NCBI GenBank assembly: GCA_002774795.1
Contig: PCYI01000027.1
Coordinates: forward strand, 1,321 to 20,229
DNA from: Candidatus Vogelbacteria bacterium CG10_big_fil_rev_8_21_14_0_10_51_16
GTDB lineage: Bacteria; Patescibacteriota; Minisyncoccia; Phycocordibacterales; JACRKE01
Reading direction: 5' to 3'
Length of the DNA stretch: 18,909 nt
Part shown: positions 7,146 through 13,169 of the stretch, one piece after another
Position numbering within the stretch: position 1 is the first letter of the stretch
Layout: every line of letters starts with the position of its first letter
Notes under the pieces: model-generated
What the model was told of the DNA's origin: nothing
What the model saw: the letters and a program-made list of their open reading frames with translations, nothing else
Database searches by the model: none
Position numbers and translations under genes: made by a program

Positions 7146-7218
7146 ACGGCCCCGAGGGGAGATGCGTGGGCGGCTTTCTTGTGCCTGCCTGTTTGTATCG
7201 CATCCCTCTCGGGGCCGT
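7146..7218 (-). terminator. Long GC-rich hairpin after the 290-residue gene
   Basis: Positions 7146-7166 and 7199-7218 form a stem of about 20 bp (ACGGCCCCGAG against CTCGGGGCCGT, then GATGCG against CGCATC) with a small bulge and a loop of about 32 bases. On the minus strand it is followed by TTTGTCATTTCTG, a broken T-tract. A second small hairpin (CCGCCC-TGTTGT-GGGCGG) sits at 7244-7261. Together they plausibly end the transcript of the unknown gene before gatB. Confidence 0.5.
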
Positions 7219-7275
7219 GAAGCTACTACTGCTTTTTATTACGCCGCCCTGTTGTGGGCGGTCACTGTGGGCCGC

Positions 7276-8148
7276 CTATCGGTGAGCGCCAACCGGTCGT
7301 CCGGACATCCGGCGCATGGCCGATATGGTGGCGATAGGCCGCTCCTCCCGTGGTAGAGTGTCGGGGGGGTTTCTCACCGCGGTGATGACGAGCTTGCCGT
7401 CGTAGCGACGAGCGAAACCCGAGTCGGGGGCGTGCGAACGGGGGCGCGACTCCGGCACGACAATCTTCGTGGGCGACTCGGGCGAGGCACCATTGGGCCG
7501 CGCCCCAAGCTCGACGTAGGAGGAGTCGAGCCAGCGCCTCTGGCGCTCGACGACGCGCACCTGCTTCTCGCGAGCAAGGATGCGCTTCCCCTCCCAGCGA
7601 GCGGCCCGGGCCTCCGTGATGGGCCAGTAGTCCATGCGCCCCTTCAGAGTGAAGGGGACATGGCACACCTCGGTGCCGATGAGAAGCACCGGGTGCTCTC
7701 CTTGCTTGAGAAGCACCTCGATGCCCACCTCATCTGGGAGGTTGAGTCTGACGAACTTCTCGACCACCCTGTCTAGGTGGCAGACGAACTTCCTCATCTC
7801 TCCGATGTTCCGCTCATGAAGCACGAGTAGGAGAGGCTCCTCACCCATGTTGGGGTCCGGAATCGGCTCCCTCGAGATAAGGGCCTCCTGTGTTGCCTTG
7901 GGGTGGTCGGTCGAGGAAAACCGGATGGAATCCCTATCGATGGCCACGGAGAGGTTGCGGGTTTTGGGGCTCTGCCCGCTCGCCGCAACCTTCTCCAGGA
8001 AATCTGGACCCGTACAGGCCGCCGCCTCCGCCAGGCCGGCGACCAAAACCTTACAGTCATTCAACATACAATACAATCCCTTTGCGTCCCGTGCCGGCGG
8101 TAGCTTGCGCCGGCAAAAGCTAAGAAGAAACCGTAGCAGTTTTGACAC
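7276..8148 (-). CDS. Unknown 290-residue protein of the GC-rich island
   Basis: This is an open frame of 290 codons in GC-rich sequence, with no family I recognise. The N-terminal 27 residues are basic and hydrophobic (LLRFLLSFCRRKLPP). A core with plausible strands and helices follows: EEPLLLVLHERNIGEMRKFVC, then GIEVLLKQGEHPVLLIGTEV. The C-terminal third is Arg-rich, polar and possibly disordered. The start is uncertain. GTG 8148 lacks a ribosome-binding site. ATG 8067 would give 263 residues behind AAAGGGA at a long spacing. The only strong site, AAGGAGGTG before GTG 8211, is in frame but is followed by a UGA at 8197-8199. A candidate promoter lies at 8411-8438 and a hairpin lies downstream. 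It could be a real gene, a recently damaged gene, or a chance frame. Confidence 0.5.
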   Translation of the reverse strand: MSKLLRFLLSFCRRKLPPARDAKGLYCMLNDCKVLVAGLAEAAACTGPDFLEKVAASGQSPKTRNLSVAIDRDSIRFSSTDHPKATQEALISREPIPDPNMGEEPLLLVLHERNIGEMRKFVCHLDRVVEKFVRLNLPDEVGIEVLLKQGEHPVLLIGTEVCHVPFTLKGRMDYWPITEARAARWEGKRILAREKQVRVVERQRRWLDSSYVELGARPNGASPESPTKIVVPESRPRSHAPDSGFARRYDGKLVITAVRNPPDTLPREERPIATISAMRRMSGRPVGAHR

Positions 8149-8164
8149 CCACTTGAAAATGCGG

Positions 8165-8404
8165 GCGTCTTTGTTTTTCCGCCCAACCCAACATAATCAG
8201 TATCTCGTCACTAGTCCACCTCCTTGTGGTCGTGTTATGGTTGTGACCTTCCGCCCCGGTCGGAAGTCGTTTTAGTAATAAGTAGCAGTATGTATCGGTG
8301 CGAAATAAAAAGACTCCTAAAAATCCTCTTGCTTCGCACCGAATCTATTACAAAGACCTAAACTGGAAAGAAAATCACCGCCCAGCCCACGGCTAGGCAG
8401 CGAG
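8165..8404 (-). promoter_or_regulatory. Long structured leader before the 290-residue gene
   Basis: Between the candidate promoter and the gene, the minus-strand RNA would fold three hairpins in order. GCCTAGCC-GTG-GGCTGGGC lies near 8379-8397. A 10-bp TCGGTGCGAA/TTCGCACCGA stem with a loop of about 30 bases spans 8294-8342. A GACTTCCG/CGGAAGGTC stem spans 8247-8270. A perfect AAGGAGGTG (8217-8225) follows. The layout resembles a cis-regulatory leader, but I recognise no known riboswitch class. Confidence 0.4.
8217..8225 (-). promoter_or_regulatory. Perfect Shine-Dalgarno site (AAGGAGGTG)
   Basis: AAGGAGGTG is followed after five bases by GTG 8211, which is in the frame of the 290-residue protein. 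The frame reads Val-Thr-Arg-Tyr and then UGA (8197-8199), reopening as far as the annotated starts. It is the strongest ribosome-binding site in the window. Confidence 0.6.
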
Positions 8405-8410
8405 TTTTTG

Positions 8411-8438
8411 ATCATAGCACAACCAAAGAATAACACAA
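8411..8438 (-). promoter_or_regulatory. Candidate extended -10 promoter for the 290-residue gene
   Basis: On the minus strand TTGTGT (8433-8438), a 16-base spacer and TGC-TATGAT (-10 at 8411-8416) form an extended -10 promoter with a weak -35. It lies just beyond the strong terminator at 8488-8522, as expected for a new transcription unit. Confidence 0.45.
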
Positions 8439-8466
8439 GTGGTTACCTAGGACTAACCTATGGGAG

Positions 8467-8475
8467 TTATCCACA
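8467..8475 (+). promoter_or_regulatory. Perfect DnaA-box 9-mer (TTATCCACA)
   Basis: TTATCCACA followed by G shares GTTATCCACAG with the copy at 7127. It lies between a strong minus-strand terminator and a candidate promoter. It is the third perfect copy in the window. Confidence 0.35.
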
Positions 8476-8487
8476 GTTTTTTGAGAC

Positions 8488-8522
8488 AAAAAAAATGGCC
8501 CCAAGCGCAGGCGCTGGGGCCA
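8488..8522 (-). terminator. Rho-independent terminator
   Basis: On the minus strand TGGCCCC and AGCG arms pair across 8496-8522 (11 bp, one bulged base, loop of 4). Eight consecutive U residues follow (8488-8495 in the DNA). This is a textbook intrinsic terminator and the clearest in the window. It would end the transcript that carries the 135-residue gene. Confidence 0.85.
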
Positions 8523-8829
8523 AAGAGAGGTGGTGTCGGGGGCGGGCCACATTGGGTGGGCGGAAGGGGCCCGCCGGGGACGCGAGACTGGTACCAATCT
8601 CCAGAGACACTCGAGCTCGTCGAGCGCCCTTGGAGATTGGCGAGTCCGGCACCAAAGAAGGAACTTGCTTCCGCGCCAAGCGAAAGTATATTAAGAATAT
8701 ACGACTAGCACCGGTCGGTCAAGGAAACCGAGAAGAGAGAGCCCCGGTATCTTTCGAGTACCGGGGCAGATGTGAGTTCTGTAGCCGACCGCCAAGCTCG
8801 TGGCCATGGCGGTTGGTGGGCAACGAACT
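8523..8829 (-). ncRNA. Structured non-coding region, possible ncRNA or folded 3' UTR
   Basis: No convincing protein gene lies here, yet five strong stems occur in about 280 bases: 8541-8548 with 8568-8575 (8 bp), 8594-8603 with 8631-8640 (10 bp, extended by GACT/AGTC), 8686-8692 with 8696-8702 (7 bp, 3-base loop), 8741-8749 with 8759-8767 (9 bp), and 8785-8794 with 8807-8816 (9 of 10). The block runs into the terminator at 8488-8522. I looked for RNase P, tmRNA and SRP RNA signature words and did not find them. It may be the folded 3' end of the 135-residue gene's mRNA or a separate small RNA. Confidence 0.4.
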
Positions 8830-9237
8830 TCAAGCAATAGCCGATGACGGTGAGTCTTCGCCCACAGACAGACGCCCATGGTAGGGCGTCTCGGGCGGTC
8901 GGAGATTCACGTAATGCCGCTGGCAACACGCCCCCCCAAGCATCAACCCATGCTCGGTGACCGCAAGCTCGACAAGTTGGTGTACCCAAATGAGCTGGGC
9001 GCACCGTACGAAAAATGAGGCGAGGCCGTTACGGGAGAGAAAGTCGAGATTATCGTGCCAACCCGTAAATCCCTCCGACACATCAGCCTGAGCGATGGGT
9101 CTCCCGCCCACCGTAAACAGACCCTGTGGCGACAGGTACAATTCCTCCTCCATCCGAGATCGAGTCTCCACCACCACAAGTGCCATCTCCTCAAGACGAC
9201 AACGGCAAAGTTTTCGGATAATCGGTTGAAAATGCAC
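8830..9237 (-). CDS. Unknown 135-residue protein of the GC-rich island
   Basis: This frame starts at GTG 9237 behind GCAGGAGGAGTT, a strong Shine-Dalgarno site. An internal ATG at 9186 would give 118 residues. Residues 38-60 (PQGLFTVGGRPIAQADVSEG) look like strand-turn-strand. A following segment (LDFLSRNGLASFFVRC, then LIWVHQLVELAVTEHGLMLGG) is moderately hydrophobic but not a clear membrane helix. Three Cys and several His occur in the second half (RCAQL, GACCQRHYV). The C-terminus is polar. I recognise no family. The terminator at 8488-8522 and an upstream promoter candidate support an expressed unit. Overlapping open frames in this GC-rich DNA keep confidence moderate. Confidence 0.5.
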   Translation of the reverse strand: MHFQPIIRKLCRCRLEEMALVVVETRSRMEEELYLSPQGLFTVGGRPIAQADVSEGFTGWHDNLDFLSRNGLASFFVRCAQLIWVHQLVELAVTEHGLMLGGACCQRHYVNLRPPETPYHGRLSVGEDSPSSAIA

Positions 9238-9376
9238 AACTCCTCCTGCGGCATTGCCGCTAAAAGTACGTGGCCGATCACATGGCCAACTGAAGTTTTA
9301 ACCCAACCTATATCTTGCGTACCTGAGTGAGTATCTAGCCATTAGCACCGTGGTACTGACGACTAGCTACTCACTG

Positions 9377-9398
9377 CGGCACACAAGCGGCACACAAG
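9377..9398. repeat. 11-bp tandem direct repeat
   Basis: CGGCACACAAG occurs twice with no gap (9377-9387 and 9388-9398), about 140 bases upstream of the 135-residue gene. It could be a protein-binding site or a chance duplication. Confidence 0.5.
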
Positions 9399-9454
9399 TA
9401 GTACGTTTATCGCATTGTAAAGAACTAATACTATCCCCACTCACTGTAAGTGAT

Positions 9455-9690
9455 TGTGAATTACGAAATTCAGATTTATTCCCTCCCCTGGCCAGGGTGA
9501 GACTTGGGACAGGGACCCAAGTCGCAAGACCTTTTCAGAGGTTTTCCGAGTACTCGAAGGAAAAGCTCGAAAAGGTGTACAGCTCCCGTAGGGAGGGTTA
9601 GGGTGAGGTAGTGGTTGAGCCACGTATCACCAACCTACCCCCTCCCAACCTCCCCCTGGCCAGAGGGAGGGGCAATTTCGTAATTCAAAG
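9455..9690. mobile_element. MITE-like element with terminal inverted repeats
   Basis: The left end (9455-9498) reads TGAATTACGAAATT, a spacer, then CCCTCCCCTGGCCAGGG. The right end (9653-9688) is its inverted counterpart: CCCCTGGCCAGAGGGAGGGG, then AATTTCGTAATTCA. The interior contains three more hairpins: GACTTGGG/CCCAAGTC (9501-9523), a CCTTTTC/GAAAAGG stem enclosing GAGTACTC, and a GGTAGTGGTTG/CAACCTACC stem. There is no transposase frame. Related ends occur at 1-46 and 18811-18860. It resembles a small non-autonomous element or a structured RNA. Confidence 0.55.
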
Positions 9691-9706
9691 TAAGTGACGG
9701 CCGTTT

Positions 9707-9735
9707 ATTTTATAAAACCAGACTATCTATGTCAA
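9707..9735 (-). promoter_or_regulatory. Near-consensus sigma-70 promoter reading into the island
   Basis: On the minus strand TTGACA (9730-9735), a 17-base spacer and TAAAAT (9707-9712) give a strong promoter just downstream of rplE. An alternative TATAAA lies two bases closer. Transcription would start near 9700, run through the inverted-repeat element, and reach the 135-residue gene about 460 bases later. Confidence 0.55.
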
Positions 9736-9809
9736 GAAAAGTTTTCCCACTCTCACAGCCAAAAACAGCTAAAGCGAGGTGTCAAAAACACAGAACGTCT
9801 CTTTGCGGT

Positions 9810-10388
9810 CTACTTCTTCTTGCTCTTCTTAACCTTTTGGGACTCCTCTTTGTCTTTTGTTTTAAAAGGAAAACCAAGCGCGCGTAGTAGTGCCTCGGCC
9901 TGTTCCTTACTTTTGCTCGTAGTGCCGATGCTCACAGAAAAACCGAAAACGTCGCGCACGTCTTCGTCAGCGGTTTCCGGAAAAATAAGATGCTCTTTTA
10001 TGCCCATGGTGTAGTTTCCCATTGCGTCTATCCCTCGAGCCGAAAGTCCGCGAAAGTCGCGCGTGCGAGGGATTGCAACATTTACCAACTTGTCTAGAAA
10101 GCCGTACATGCGCGGACCGCGTAAGGTAGCGGCGGCTCCGATTACCTCTCCTTGACGGAGCTTAAACGAGGCAATAGACTGCTTGGCTTGTCGAGGAGAA
10201 ACCTTCTGACCAGTAATCTTAGACAGCCTGTCACACACAAGCTCCGCGCGAGCCTTATCGCGGCGCGAACCAAAGCCGGCACTGACCACTACCTTCGTAA
10301 GTCTTGGCGCGGCCATAGCATTTTTAAGCCCGAACTGTTTCGTGAGTTCAATAATGGCTTGCTGTTGTTTTTGTTTGATGGATTCCAT
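9810..10388 (-). CDS. rplE: Ribosomal protein L5 (uL5)
   Basis: L5 binds 5S rRNA in the central protuberance of the large subunit. At 192 residues it is a little longer than the usual 179. KVVVSAGFG (32-40), the SIASFKLRQGEVIG block, LRGPRMYGFLDKLV, IPRTRDFRGL and NYTMGIKEHLIFPE follow the family order. The C-terminus adds a Lys-rich tail (KDKEESQKVKKSKKK). It is the last ribosomal gene here. In the common spc order S14 and S8 would follow, but instead the unknown island begins. No Shine-Dalgarno motif is present. Confidence 0.97.
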   Translation of the reverse strand: MESIKQKQQQAIIELTKQFGLKNAMAAPRLTKVVVSAGFGSRRDKARAELVCDRLSKITGQKVSPRQAKQSIASFKLRQGEVIGAAATLRGPRMYGFLDKLVNVAIPRTRDFRGLSARGIDAMGNYTMGIKEHLIFPETADEDVRDVFGFSVSIGTTSKSKEQAEALLRALGFPFKTKDKEESQKVKKSKKK

Positions 10389-10393
10389 AATTG

Positions 10394-10476
10394 ACTAGGG
10401 CGTAGTGACTAGGGCGTAGGGCGCAGGGTATGGTTCACTGTGCCCTGTGCCCTGTGGCCTATGGCCTATGGCCTAT
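10394..10476. repeat. Word-repeat hairpin between rplX and rplE
   Basis: TAGGGCG-type words on one side and CCTATGG/CCCTGTG words on the other form an imperfect inverted repeat. The core is GGGCGCAGGG (10419-10428) against CCCTGTGCCC (10443-10452). It fills the 89-base spacer. Similar words recur at 13571-13649 and 17332-17383. Confidence 0.7.
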
Positions 10477-10477
10477 T

Positions 10478-10783
10478 TTATAACTCCGCTCCTGACCTCT
10501 TGGCTACCCGCACTTTCTTGTCGCCGACCATTTTTATGCCAAGCCTCGTGCGCTTTCCAGACTTTGGATCCACAAGCATAACATTCGATGTATGGACGGG
10601 CATAGCCACTGAAAGCACTTGGCCAGCTTGCCCTTGTTTTCGCGCACGCTGATGCCGTTTTAAAACATTCACTCCCTCCACCAGAACACGATCACGCACC
10701 GCAAACACCTCAAGCACCTTGGCCTGCTTGCCTTTGTCCTTACCCGCAATCACTATTACATTGTCACCTTTTTTGATTCTCAT
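10478..10783 (-). CDS. rplX: Ribosomal protein L24 (uL24)
   Basis: L24 is an assembly-initiator protein of the large subunit, 101 residues, the normal length. The KOW motif is clear at the N-terminus (KKGDNVIVIAGKDKGKQAKVLEV, 4-26), followed by VEGVNVLKRHQ (35-45) and NVMLVDPKSGKRTRLG. It sits between rplN and rplE as in most bacteria, but with repeat-filled spacers of about 90 bases on each side instead of near-contact. No Shine-Dalgarno motif precedes the ATG. Confidence 0.97.
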   Translation of the reverse strand: MRIKKGDNVIVIAGKDKGKQAKVLEVFAVRDRVLVEGVNVLKRHQRARKQGQAGQVLSVAMPVHTSNVMLVDPKSGKRTRLGIKMVGDKKVRVAKRSGAEL

Positions 10784-10790
10784 AGGTTAC

Positions 10791-10872
10791 TGGTTTGTAG
10801 TTTTTAGTTTGTGGTTTTTTGCCTATGCGGACTGGTGCTCTCTATAAACTAAAAACTAATAACTACAAACTA
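10791..10872. repeat. Word-repeat hairpin between rplN and rplX
   Basis: Positions 10793-10810 pair with 10853-10870 over 18 bp with one mismatch (GTTTGTAGTTTTTAG against its complement). It is one of the best formed of the spacer hairpins. The same TAGTTTTTAG words recur at 12330-12407 and 16177-16275. Confidence 0.85.
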
Positions 10873-10874
10873 AT

Positions 10875-11246
10875 TTACACTACTTCCGGGGCCAAGGAAG
10901 CTATCTTTTGGTAGCCACGTTCTGCCAGTTCACGCGGGATTGGTCCAAAAATACGTCCACCGACCGGTTCCTTCTTGTCCTTATCTATAATAACAACAGC
11001 ATTTTCATCAAAGCGAATATAGCTACCGTCCTTGCGTCGAAACGCCTTCTTTTGGCGCACAACCACGGCACGCACTACATCTTTCTTTTTGACCGCCTTA
11101 CGCGGTTCCGCCGTCTGAATGGACATCACAAGGACATCTCCTATCTCTGAATAGCGTCTTTTTGAGCCACCGAGAACCTTAAAAACCCTGCCGATCTTGG
11201 CGCCGGTGTTATCTGCGACTCTAACAATAGACTGGGGCTGAATCAT
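10875..11246 (-). CDS. rplN: Ribosomal protein L14 (uL14)
   Basis: L14 forms an intersubunit bridge and contacts the sarcin-ricin region. This is a 123-residue protein of standard length. The N-terminus MIQPQSIVRVADNTGAK and the segments GDVLVMSIQTA, VVVRQKK, GSYIRFDENAVVIID and GRIFGPIPRELAE are all diagnostic. It follows rpsQ after only 24 bases, one of the two tight junctions in the cluster. Confidence 0.98.
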   Translation of the reverse strand: MIQPQSIVRVADNTGAKIGRVFKVLGGSKRRYSEIGDVLVMSIQTAEPRKAVKKKDVVRAVVVRQKKAFRRKDGSYIRFDENAVVIIDKDKKEPVGGRIFGPIPRELAERGYQKIASLAPEVV

Positions 11247-11270
11247 AAAATAGGTTTTAGGGAGTAGTGT

Positions 11271-11615
11271 CTAGGAATTAGCACCCACCTCTCCATCTTC
11301 TGCGTCGACGGCGACTATATCTCTAAGACCACCTTTTACCGCACCCAGTTTGGCAACGATAGAAAAATGCTTGTCCTTTGAAAGGGGTCGGCATGAGTGC
11401 ATGCGCACCCTGTCGCCAATCTTATAAACATTGTCTGGATTTTCGGCCTTGAAGCGTTTGCGCATTTTCATAAACTTATGATACTTAGGGTGTTTGACCA
11501 TGCGGACAACCTCAACGACGGCCGTTTTCTGCATCTTGTCTGATACGACAACTCCTTCCAGTACCCAAGCTCCGGGTCCGGTTGAATATTTTGCTGTGTT
11601 CTTACTTTTGGCCAT
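11271..11615 (-). CDS. rpsQ: Ribosomal protein S17 (uS17)
   Basis: S17 is a primary 16S rRNA-binding protein of the small subunit. At 114 residues it is longer than the usual 80-90, with an N-terminal extension (MAKSKNTAKYSTGPGAW) and a longer acidic C-terminus (DAEDGEVGANS). The core GVVVSDKMQKTAVVEV, KHPKYHKFMKMRKRF and the GDRVRMHSCRPLSKDKHF block identify it. Its ATG lies one base after the rpmC stop, so the two are translationally coupled. Confidence 0.97.
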   Translation of the reverse strand: MAKSKNTAKYSTGPGAWVLEGVVVSDKMQKTAVVEVVRMVKHPKYHKFMKMRKRFKAENPDNVYKIGDRVRMHSCRPLSKDKHFSIVAKLGAVKGGLRDIVAVDAEDGEVGANS

Positions 11616-11616
11616 A

Positions 11617-11814
11617 TTATATTTTTGCTTGAATCTTCAAGACGCGAAGCTCTGTGAGCATTCGCGCAATATCGCGACGAGCAAGCCTCCCCTCTTTTAT
11701 GTTTTTAACACGCCCACCAGCCACCTGAAATCTAAAAGAGCGCAACTCTTCTCGCTTTTGGGCAACCTCTTTTGCAAGCTCTCCCTCGCTTTTTATTTTG
11801 CTTTTACTTGCCAT
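11617..11814 (-). CDS. rpmC: Ribosomal protein L29 (uL29)
   Basis: L29 is a small two-helix protein near the exit tunnel, here 65 residues, the normal size. I start it at ATG 11814 (MASKSKIKSEGELAK). A longer frame to 11853 adds 13 residues that do not look like L29. Recognition rests on the pattern REELRSFRFQVAGGRVKN, then RRDIARMLTELR, and on its place between rplP and rpsQ. The spacer upstream (11815-11901) shows no clear hairpin. Confidence 0.93.
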   Translation of the reverse strand: MASKSKIKSEGELAKEVAQKREELRSFRFQVAGGRVKNIKEGRLARRDIARMLTELRVLKIQAKI

Positions 11815-11901
11815 AAAGTATATGAGTCTACCACACGTGGCCCATTGCCGCAATCTTGCCAGACTTTAAAGCGACACCAAACACAAAATACGCACTGATT
11901 T

Positions 11902-12321
11902 TTAATCCCTTGTCACAATGCGAGTCTTTACCGGCAACTTAGCACTTGCCTTTCGTAAGCCCTCTTTTGCGGTGGCCTCATCAATGCCATCTAGTTCAAA
12001 AAGTATTCGGCCCGCCCACACCTGGGCCACATATCCTTGTGGCTCGCCCTTTCCTTTTCCCAATTTCACCTCTGCCGGCTTTTTTGTAAATGGACGGTCA
12101 GGAAAAATGCGAATCCAAAGCTTTCCTGCCCTCTTTAAGCTATGGGCAATTGTTTTGCGTGCCGCTTCAATCTGATTTGAAGTGACCCGTGCCGGAGACG
12201 TTGCTTTAAGCCCGTATGAGCCAAAGGACAACTGACTGCCGCGAACAGCGACTTTATCCCGCTTGGGGTTACGTCGACCGGTTTGCCACTTTCTAAATTT
12301 TACTTTTTTGGGGAATAACAT
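11902..12321 (-). CDS. rplP: Ribosomal protein L16 (uL16)
   Basis: L16 lies near the A-site tRNA elbow. At 139 residues it is the standard length. MLFPKKVKFRKWQTGR is the expected N-terminus. SFGSYGLKA, RKTIAHSLKRAGKLWIRIFPD, KGKGEPQGYVAQV and GRILFELDGI follow the family. It sits between rpsC and rpmC in the normal order. No Shine-Dalgarno motif precedes the ATG. Confidence 0.98.
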   Translation of the reverse strand: MLFPKKVKFRKWQTGRRNPKRDKVAVRGSQLSFGSYGLKATSPARVTSNQIEAARKTIAHSLKRAGKLWIRIFPDRPFTKKPAEVKLGKGKGEPQGYVAQVWAGRILFELDGIDEATAKEGLRKASAKLPVKTRIVTRD

Positions 12322-12329
12322 GACGGGCA

Positions 12330-12407
12330 GTTTCTAGTTTTTAGTTGTTAATTATTAGTTTCTAGTACCTCTTGTCTTATTTTGTCTAAAAACTACAAAC
12401 TAAAAAC
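12330..12407. repeat. Word-repeat hairpin between rpsC and rplP
   Basis: GTTTTTAGTT (12337-12346) pairs with AACTAAAAAC (12398-12407). The right arm runs into the last codons and stop of rpsC. The spacer is built from TAGTTTTTAG and TAGTTTCTAG words like those at 10791-10872. Confidence 0.7.
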
Positions 12408-13071
12408 CGGCTTTCTTCTGTTCAAATATATCTCCCTTGTAAATCCACACCTTGATGCCAATGTCGCCATAGGGCAAGTGTGCTTTTTCACGAGCAAAAT
12501 CAACATCAGCACGCAAGGTCTGGAGTGGGAGGCGTCCCTTCATAAGAGCCTCCCGTCGACTCATCTCCGCGCCCCCAAGTCGGCCGGAAAGAGCAATCCG
12601 CACCCCAAGAACGTCTCGACTTGCGGCCACTTTTTCAAGCATTTGCTTCATAACTCGCCTAAAGGGTAGCCGCTTCTCAAGTCCCTCCGCAACCATTTGC
12701 CCCACAATAGCGGCATGTGTTTCCGGAAGGCGCACCTCTTCTATATCAATTTTTAGCTCTTTTGGGACAGAGAGATTGTGTTTTTTAACATGGGAAAGAA
12801 CCGCCTCTCGAAGTTTTACCGCCCCATCCCCCTGGCGACCAATAATCATGCCTGGGCGGGCCGTGCGGATAAGAATGCGATAGTTAGAGCGACCACGCTC
12901 CATGTCAATACCATCCACATAATAACCGCGCAATTTCTTTGCAAAAAATTCACGCAGAACAATGTCTGTTTTTAAATTACGTTGGTAATCACCCTGCTTT
13001 CCAAACCAACGACTCCGCCAATCACGGATTATACTTAGTCTATGCGCAAACGGATGAACTTTATGAGACAT
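12400..13071 (-). CDS. rpsC: Ribosomal protein S3 (uS3)
   Basis: S3 lines the mRNA entry channel of the small subunit, here 223 residues. MSHKVHPFAHRLSIIRDW is the expected start. The KH domain has GRQG at 78-81 as its GXXG loop (ARPGMIIGRQG). The C-terminal domain carries RRVMKQMLEKV, GVRIALSGRLGGAEMSRRE and the DVDFAREKAHLPYGDIGIKVWIY signature in shorter recognisable pieces. The last codons double as one arm of a spacer hairpin. Confidence 0.98.
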   Translation of the reverse strand: MSHKVHPFAHRLSIIRDWRSRWFGKQGDYQRNLKTDIVLREFFAKKLRGYYVDGIDMERGRSNYRILIRTARPGMIIGRQGDGAVKLREAVLSHVKKHNLSVPKELKIDIEEVRLPETHAAIVGQMVAEGLEKRLPFRRVMKQMLEKVAASRDVLGVRIALSGRLGGAEMSRREALMKGRLPLQTLRADVDFAREKAHLPYGDIGIKVWIYKGDIFEQKKAGF

Positions 13072-13103
13072 AATTTTTTAAAACACAAAACACAAATCAC
13101 CTG

Positions 13104-13140
13104 CCCGCAATGCTACGCATAAACGTTACGGGCGGGCAAA
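13104..13140. repeat. GC hairpin between rplV and rpsC
   Basis: TGCCCGC and GCGGGCA arms surround a loop of about 23 bases containing CTACGC and CGTTACG words, next to AT-rich CACAAA words. It is an isolated GC hairpin in the 98-base spacer. It has no U-tract, so it is more like a processing or stabilising hairpin than a terminator. Confidence 0.55.
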
Positions 13141-13169
13141 AACCAAATAATATCCAGTTTTCTATAATT

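Noticed and set aside
7262..7666. Minus-strand 134-codon frame inside the 290-residue gene
   Set aside because: It is Arg/Ala/His-rich shadow coding in the GC-rich gene, with no ribosome-binding site.
8488..8829. RNase P RNA, tmRNA or SRP RNA
   Set aside because: I looked on both strands for the conserved RNase P, SRP and tmRNA acceptor/tag words and did not find them.
8149..8832. UGA recoding (Gracilibacteria-type code)
   Set aside because: UGA ends the transketolase C-half, the 129-residue gene and the 135-residue gene at sensible places, so it acts as stop here.
8408..8884. Plus-strand 158-codon frame across the structured region
   Set aside because: It runs through strong hairpins and a minus-strand terminator, has low-complexity Arg/Gly/Pro composition and no recognisable pattern. 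It looks like a GC-rich shadow.
8943..9281. Minus-strand 112-codon frame overlapping the 135-residue gene
   Set aside because: It overlaps in another frame, is Trp/Arg/Ser-rich, and its start lacks the strong ribosome-binding site seen for the 135-residue frame.
7060..9740. Chromosomal replication origin
   Set aside because: Only two perfect DnaA boxes 1.3 kb apart, no AT-rich unwinding region and no dnaA or dnaN nearby.
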